A stretch of 64,000 nt of DNA, from positions 3,757,501 to 3,821,500 of the forward strand of contig NC_084672.1 in NCBI RefSeq assembly GCF_028389875.1, written 5' to 3'. Source of the DNA: Rhea pennata. Its lineage: Eukaryota > Chordata > Aves > Rheiformes > Rheidae. Shown here piece after piece: positions 57,389 to 64,000 of this stretch. Each line of letters starts with the position of its first letter. Position 1 is the first letter of the stretch. The translations under genes were made by a program, and so were the position numbers. The notes under the pieces were generated by a model, which had not been told where the DNA came from, did not search any database, and saw only the letters and a program-made list of their open reading frames with translations.

Positions 57389-58637
57389 GGAAAAAAAGAA
57401 AGAAAAGAAACTCTACCATAATTGATCAGAAGAACTGAACTACTGGGGACAAATTCACTGTGTATGTGCTGCTAACCACCAGTTTCCTTACTTTACCCTT
57501 CAAAAGATAAACTTCCTTCATTAACTTAAAATGAGATTCAGCCTGTTTCTAGCTGGCTAAAGTCTGACACTAGCAGATGAAGCGGTGACTTTGCCCACAT
57601 GTCTTCTGCAAGTTGCAGTGGGGCAGAGTCAAGTGTGCGAGGAGGGGGCATGGCAGGGGTGAACTGCAACCTTTTGCTGCTCTTGCTCTGTGAACCTTTG
57701 CCTTAGACTCGAGGGAGCAAATGAAAGACTTGACATGTGTTCATGGTAGGAGCATCTAGCTAGAATTCAGCATTTCTGAAATCAGGCACTTGAATATATG
57801 CACTGTCCCAGCTTCAAAGCTTGTAGAGTTTTTTTGTGTTTGTTTGTTTGCTTAAGTTGTAACGTGGGAACTTGGCTTACACTGACAGCAACAGACGTTT
57901 AGATAGATGCCACGTATGAGTAACACGTTGCATCTTTTGATTCAAGAAGCCTACAATATAGGTTGCATGTGTAAGAGTGAAAGAGGGTGTAAGCATGCAC
58001 AGTGGGTTTTGATGGATGTTTGTAGATAGACTTTTCTTAAGCACTAAGATTTATCTTTAAAACACTTCAGAGATATCTATTTGGCTTCAGAATAAGCTGG
58101 AAATGAGTGGCCATTCATTCTGGGGGAGCATATGAATGGAGATTGAGGATCGTGAAGGTAATCAGGAATGGTACTTTACGAGAGGACACGCAGGCAAGAA
58201 GCGTTGTCTGGACAGGGAAGGGGATGCATGGGCCTCGGTATGTACGTCTAAAATGCATGACTGATGTGGCAGGAAGTTTGTGACTCTTGTGGGGGAGGCA
58301 GTGTGGTATGGCTACTGTGGTCTAAGTTTAGTAGCAATGTTTGCACAGAAGGAGGGCAGAGAAGTCAAAGGAGAGAGTAAAGGAGAGCTCTGCAATTTGG
58401 GCTCGTGAAACCAAGGTGTGGGTGAGGAAGATTTGGAATAGCAGACAGAGATCTCAGATCTGAACCCAAGTCCTGACCAAGCTCTTTCACTTCAGCAAAT
58501 ATTTAAATATTTGAGAAACAAATATTGTAAAGGGAGAAAACTGACCTGACCCTGGTAAGCCATTTCTTAGTGACTTCTGAACTCAGGTTGGTAGAGGCTT
58601 TTTGTTTGTTGTAGAAATCAAGAACCACTTTGTATAT

Positions 58638-58908
58638 CATAGAATCAGTAAGGTTGGAAGGACCTCTGGAGATCATCTAGTCCAACCTTCCTGCTCAGCA
58701 GGGTCACCTAGAGCATGTTAGACAGGGTTGCATCCAGGCGGGCCTTGAATATCTCCAGAGAAGGAGCCTCCACAACCTCTCTGGGCAACCTGGTCCAGTG
58801 CTCCGTCACTCTCGCAGTGAAGAAATTCCCCTGATATACCTCTGAGAGTTGTATCAAAGTTATCGAGTCTGGGTCTCAGTGACTTTCTGCTGGCCCTCCT
58901 CATTTAAG
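58638..58908 (-). mobile_element. CR1 LINE fragment, 3' end
   Basis: The reverse complement of the CR1 terminus is readable: ATAGAATCA, AGGTTGGAAGGACCTCTGG, AGATCATCTAGTCCAACC, then GAGCCTCCACAACCTCTCTG and GGGCAACCTGGTCCAGTGC. The element is minus strand with its 3' end at about 58638 and is 5'-truncated, as is usual for avian CR1. No intact reverse transcriptase is present. Confidence 0.93.
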
Positions 58909-61900
58909 GGCAAGACTGTATGATTTGTGCTTACAAATGTCTCCGTAGACTATAGATAGTTTGAGACTGACCCAGCTTTTGTGTCCAGGTAGGCAGCTAA
59001 TCTTTTCCTAGTTAGATGGATGATGTATTGCAATGCCTAAGCTGCGGGCTGTTGAAATGAGGAGTTTGATGGTGCACTGCAGAGTCTGAGGAAGCTTCAT
59101 CCACGGATCCAGCAAACAGGACTATCCTTTTTTTATTGTCTTCTTGAAATGCAGTCAATTAGAAATTACAGTCTATATAATCTGTTGAGTTTAGGAGCTA
59201 TCAGGATTAGCTGTTGTCTTGAGGACAAGTCAACAAAGACTAATCCTTCGTGGCATGGTGGGATAAAGAGCTCTAGTGATGTACTCCGTCATCCCAGGTT
59301 TTTTGTTAGGGCGCATAGGGGGAAGATGTTTGAGTTTGTTCCTTTGAAGAGCCATGGGGATGGCAGGAGGAGGTGAGGTCTTAGAGCAGCAGCTCTCCAA
59401 TGTAGTATTTTTCTCTTCTGAGCTGATGGGAAATTACTCTTTTGTAAGATACTGTCTTGTTTTACAGGTGGTGGGCTATGAGACATAATACTGGAGGAAA
59501 TCTTTCTTTTTTCTCTGAGTTCTCACACGAGTTTGTATTGTAATCAGAAAGCTGTGCACTGTGTGCCGAAGGGTAGTTCCATCTGATGGGAGATGTGAAA
59601 GGGATGCAGCTAAATTCAGAATCTGGTCAATTAAAAAACCAGTGACATTTGTGCAGTCTGTTACCCCAAGGGTCAAATATGTCTAATGAAACTTTGCACT
59701 GGCTAGTTTCGTTCTTCATTTTATTTAATGCTTGTCTCTGTGTACGAAAGACCAGGGTGGAGTCGGGGGTATAAACCACTTCATGGCTACCTCTGTGTAA
59801 ACAAAATCTCTATCATACGTCTCAAGTTACTGGACTGTGAAAAAATGATTGTCCTTCTCCTAAAAATGGACCTGAAGAGTCTTCATGTGGCGCTCTCAGT
59901 GTGGAAGCTTTTCGCTGGCATGTGTGTGAAGGGTAGTTGTGACATGGGTGTCGTGGAGGATTTTTCTTTGCAGGACTTTTTAGTGTAAATCTCAGGAGAA
60001 GATCTACTTTTCTCCCTGCAGTCTACTAAAACCAAGTTTTATGAGTAGCTTAGAGCACCAGCAGCATGGACGTGTCAGAGCCTGTAAGCAGGGGAGAGAA
60101 AAGCCAGACTTGTTTCATAGTGGGAAATAAAAGTAAAGTGCTGATGTGGGGAAGGGGCTTAATATAAACTAGCTGAGGTCACAGGAGGGGTGGTAAGAAC
60201 ACATCCAGCACCAGTGCTTTCAATGCTAGTTGTATTGTGCTTGGAGTATAGTTTTGGTATCTGTTTGTTTTTTTTTAGTAAAATCAATTGAATTATTACA
60301 GTGAAGAAGCAAAAATGAGTCTTTTAAATGGATGGATATGATGGATATTGATGCAATATCTATTTTTATTTTTATATGACTCATTTAATGTAAAACCTCA
60401 TTTCTTGGCCCCAGGGTGAAGGAACCCAAATAATTATCTAGAGTTATTGTAGACATTAGTTTTAGCTACTTAATACTCCAGGATAGCCAGGCATATAGGA
60501 GTGTATAGCATTAATCTGCTATGAGGGCTGTTATTAATGCTTTTGGGAAGTTGTCATGGGGAAAATGGTACACAGTGGCTAACACTGCCTTGACACAGCA
60601 CTGAAGTAGCTGCTCTATAAACAGTTCCCTTTGGTCTCTTGGCCGAGAGTGTCTTCGGGCAGTCTGTAAGGATGCATCTGTGACCTGTCAAATAAATTTT
60701 GCTGATTCACTGTGTTTGCTGTCACTGGTCTGCTAGCACCTCTCCAGTAAGTATTCCTAACCTTCTTGCTTCTTTTTCTACAGAGCAGAGGGGGAACTTC
60801 TATTGGAAATAGCTGTTAAAACCAGGTGATCCATCACCACAGTCCAGGAACTGCCAATTCCTTTTTGGATTCCCTGTTGCCTCCTTTTAAAGTCTCTGTC
60901 CTTGATGGACTGTGTGGTCTCCATGTGCTGAAGAGGCAAAGGTGAAATTCAGTGCATGGCTGTGTTTCATTTTTATAGCTTGCAGCTGCGAATTAATAAT
61001 GGAAATGAAGCATGTGAGTCTTCCCATGCATTGTGCTCAAGTACACTTGGGTATGTCAGTAGGGAACTCGGCTTTTAGACTGCAGTGGGGTAACTATTGG
61101 TATGTGGATGACACCGGGCAGGGAGGATGCAGGATGACACCCAGCAATGCCAAGTCCTGGCGCAAGAAAGGTAGCACTTTAGCTCAGTACTCTGCACTGC
61201 TCTTATGGCTCTAGTGACTGGGTGAGTCTTCATGTGACCCGACTGCAGTAGGTACCCTGTGTTGTCTGGAGGATTAGTTGTCCACGATCTGTCTAACCTA
61301 ATTTCCTTTAGAAACCTCCCTGCTGAAGAGCTGCTGCTGCTGCTGTTGTTGTTTTATGTTCTAAAACCATCTGATTTGGAGAAAAGAACTTAGTTCTACT
61401 TTACTGGACTGTTACACCATCCCTAATTGATCCTTAAAACGCTTGAAACATTTTAGCACTAATTTCCTGTGTTAAAAGCTTATCTGGACTCCTGGCGATG
61501 TGAACTTTCATGGTTATCAGCTGGAGACCTCTTAAAATCTTGCCAGAAATCCTGATTGCCTGAAGGGTGGGGATTATCCTCCTGCCTGCCTAGAACAAAA
61601 TGACCTTTATATGTCACAAGGAAGTTGGGAACCTAATTGGAAGGGTTTGGGGAACTAACTGTTATTTTTTGTTTTTTACTTTTTTTTTTTTTTTTAATAA
61701 TGAAGCTTAAAGTATGTTCAAGGCCCTTACAGAAGTGAAAGTTTAGTTCTAGTTATTTCTGGTTCATTTCTTACATAAAAGTGAATTTCTACTGATGTCC
61801 TTAGTGAAAGGAAGTTAGTTGTCACTGATTCTTTTAGGTTTATTTTGAGCAGTTTTAAAGTGTTATTCCATTAATAAAGCAAAAGTAAAAGTTGTGACTG

Positions 61901-64000
61901 ATTTTTATCAGTGGGATTCTTGAGAACCTATTTAACTTGATGCAAGTTACTTGTAGCTTGTTTGTAGCTTGTTTGGTACTGGTACAACTTATGTAAAATA
62001 GTCAAAGGCCTGTATATAACTTAAATTGCTATTAGTGACCCGAAGTGGTTTTTAAGATTCTTGAATTGGAAATACCTGTTTATTCACTTACACTGTGTCC
62101 ACACCGCAGTGTTTACCGATGTGGAGTACTGCTGATAAGAGTATAACTGCTACAGCGAGCTCTCTTTTCCAAGTAAGCACGCAGCAGGTTTTCTGCTTTG
62201 AGGCCATCTCAGCGCTGTTACGCCAGTGCCGTGGCAGCGACTGAGCCTTCGGTCCCAAGACTGCGCTGCTGCAGCCTAGGTGAGGCTGCGGAGGTCAGAC
62301 CAGTGCCAGATCTGCTGTACCGGCAGCATTGCTGGGGTAAAGTAAAATGCTTAATTTGGTGTCTGTTCTGATTTATAGTTGAGAGCACATGTCAGTACAG
62401 GATGGAGGCCCTAAGTGTTTATACAGAGCTGCAAGATGAGGCTCCGAGAGTGAGTGCTTTAGAGCCATTAGCTTAGAAAGAGGTTTAAGAAAATGCACAA
62501 CATGCTCTTGTGTAATGAGGAGAGCACAGGTAGGGTCATGCCCACTGGATCTAAACTCCATCCAAGTCTCTGGGCTTAATTCCTCCTGCTGACTGGCTCA
62601 AAGGAGCTCCAGCTGAGTGCTGTATTTTTGTACTTGGAAGCACTCTTCAGAGGCATCCAGCACTCTCTGTGGATTAAGCACAGATTCTTAGATGGAGGTT
62701 AGGATTAGCAGTGTTATAAATGGCAGCCCTTAGTTTGGACTCAGTATTTCGAGAGAAAACAGGAAAATGGTAGTAAGAAGCTGCTTGGAGTCCTAAAAGT
62801 GCAACTGTCGTCTTTACACTCTTCCTCCTTCTGCTGCAGTAAAGAGAGAAGCATGTTACTAGCAAACTCTTCTACCTTCAGATTGCTTCTGGCTTTCTGA
62901 GGAGGTGCCTGGCATTTGGATGCTGCTTCTGAGCCCACTGTCCTCTTGGCTGTGCTCAGACCTTGTGTCAGTGTGCTTTTTGAAAGGCAAGCACAAGCTT
63001 GTTCATGAAAACTTGTTGCCTGCTCATGTTCATATTTGCCACCTTGAATTGAACTGGATAGAGCAGTGCTCTGAGAACAGCAGAATATTAGTGAAGGTTC
63101 CTGTGCTCATAGGCCTTCAATGGGTTTAATTACTTGGCAGTAACTTCTTTAAACCTTATTTGAATTAAAGCTAAATGTTTTGGCTAGTTCTGTCACCACT
63201 GTATTAGCGAGGAATGCAGGAAAGAGTGCTAGTTTGCATTATCTGAGCTGCCTTAATCCTTTGCAACTGTACTTTTCAGTCTGCGTTACTGTCTTACAGA
63301 GAAAGGGAAAACGTTTGCGTAGCAGACAACAGTTCACTTCTCAGCAGCTTTGCTTACAGGGAACGTTTTTGTCCTTAGTAAGGACTAAGAAAGTTCTTAG
63401 TAAGTGGGTGTGGATACTTAATATTTTGTGTAATTCTACAGAAATACTGAGATGAGAAACTGTATTTTAGGTCTGAATTTTTCCTAAATCTTTTTTCCTA
63501 CCATCCAATGTATGGGTGCAGAGTAGGTTAAATGCCTGGCCTGTTTTTGCTCACAATATATATTTTTTTAGTGGTTTCATACACTGTTTAGATCAGATGC
63601 TTCATGGAAAACAGTCTTCTCTGACTCAAGTGGCTCTAGAGCGTACGCCTCTCGCATTCGTTGTCCAGGTCGGCAAACACATCCTTCCCCTGCAAGCACA
63701 GCCTTGTTCTACCAAAAGAGAGACATTTGTTTAACCTTATCACAAATGAGTCCAATTCACCTCTAATTTGACTGGCGTGTTTAGTTTTGTATCCTTATTC
63801 TGTTAAAGACACTTCCTGATATTTTTGGCCAGAGGAAACTTTACCAAATAATAAAAAAAAGATACGAGCAACAAAAGCAAGTTTAATCTTCTGTACCACA
63901 GCAGGGCTTTTCCTCCCCTGTCCCAGTGTAGAGGGCATGTTGTTGGTACCAGCTGGGAATGTTTGCAAGCTGTGGCTTTTCCAGGTTTTGAGCAGAGCAA

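Larger units (their letters stand above)
52923..64000 (+). other. CHSY1: CHSY1 intron 2 (5' part), runs past the window end
   Basis: 11 kb without the next exon (expected to start MQQLFYENYEQ). Contains an A24 run at 57365-57388, a CR1 fragment at about 58638-58908, a CTG/GTT repeat at about 61330-61350 and a T-run near 61680. Short open frames show no known motif. Confidence 0.75.

Noticed and set aside
1-64000. Microbial-style systems (CRISPR, phage, toxin-antitoxin, operons) or an intact endogenous virus
   Set aside because: The window is vertebrate nuclear DNA; no regularly spaced repeats, no gag/pol/env frames and no clustered bacterial-type genes were seen.

Overview
The window is vertebrate nuclear DNA, almost certainly from a bird. 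All four genes are intron-rich, with GT-AG introns. Their order on the + strand (PCSK6, SNRPA1, SELENOS, CHSY1) is the known amniote cluster that maps to 15q26.3 in human. Two repeats point to birds: a CR1 LINE 3' end at about 58.64-58.91 kb, and a short SINE at about 21.40-21.52 kb with a tRNA-Ile-like head and a CR1-like tail ending in ATTCTATG-type repeats. SINEs of this build are known from passerines, so a passerine is possible but not proven.

Layout. 1-16162: the last nine coding exons of PCSK6 (PACE4), covering the end of the P domain, an acidic linker, the furin-like Cys-rich repeats and the PLAC domain, then a 3'UTR ending near a polyA signal at 17761. 17.8-19.7 kb: intergenic. 19896-26313: complete SNRPA1 (U2 snRNP A'), nine exons, 255 codons, behind a GC-rich promoter with a 20-bp tandem array. 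26849-33155: complete SELENOS, six exons, 195 residues including a penultimate selenocysteine read from UGA at 33147-33149. A SECIS element is visible in its 3'UTR at about 33732-33799. 34.0-42.6 kb: intergenic, apart from a candidate alternative SELENOS terminal exon at 36241 and a GC-rich islet near 39.8 kb. 42931-64000: the first two coding exons of CHSY1, with a long first intron and the start of a second intron that runs off the window.

The genes are neighbours, not a pathway. PCSK6 is a secretory-pathway proprotein convertase, SNRPA1 a spliceosomal protein, SELENOS an ER-membrane selenoprotein of the ERAD machinery, and CHSY1 a Golgi glycosyltransferase. SNRPA1 and SELENOS are very close: about 0.4 kb separates the SNRPA1 polyA signal from the SELENOS start codon. 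The SELENOS promoter carries a UPRE-like TGACGTGG and four inverted CCAAT boxes, which fits ER-stress control.

The most rewarding observations are the SELENOS SECIS, the possible Sec-free alternative last exon, the E2F plus Sp/KLF 20-bp array ahead of SNRPA1, the two intron-1 minisatellites, and the tRNA-derived SINE with a GCT anticodon-like triplet. No operon, phage, CRISPR or other microbial system is present. The long GC-rich open frames look like non-coding shadows. Exon assignments rest on reading frame, splice sites and remembered family sequence; no alignment was run.
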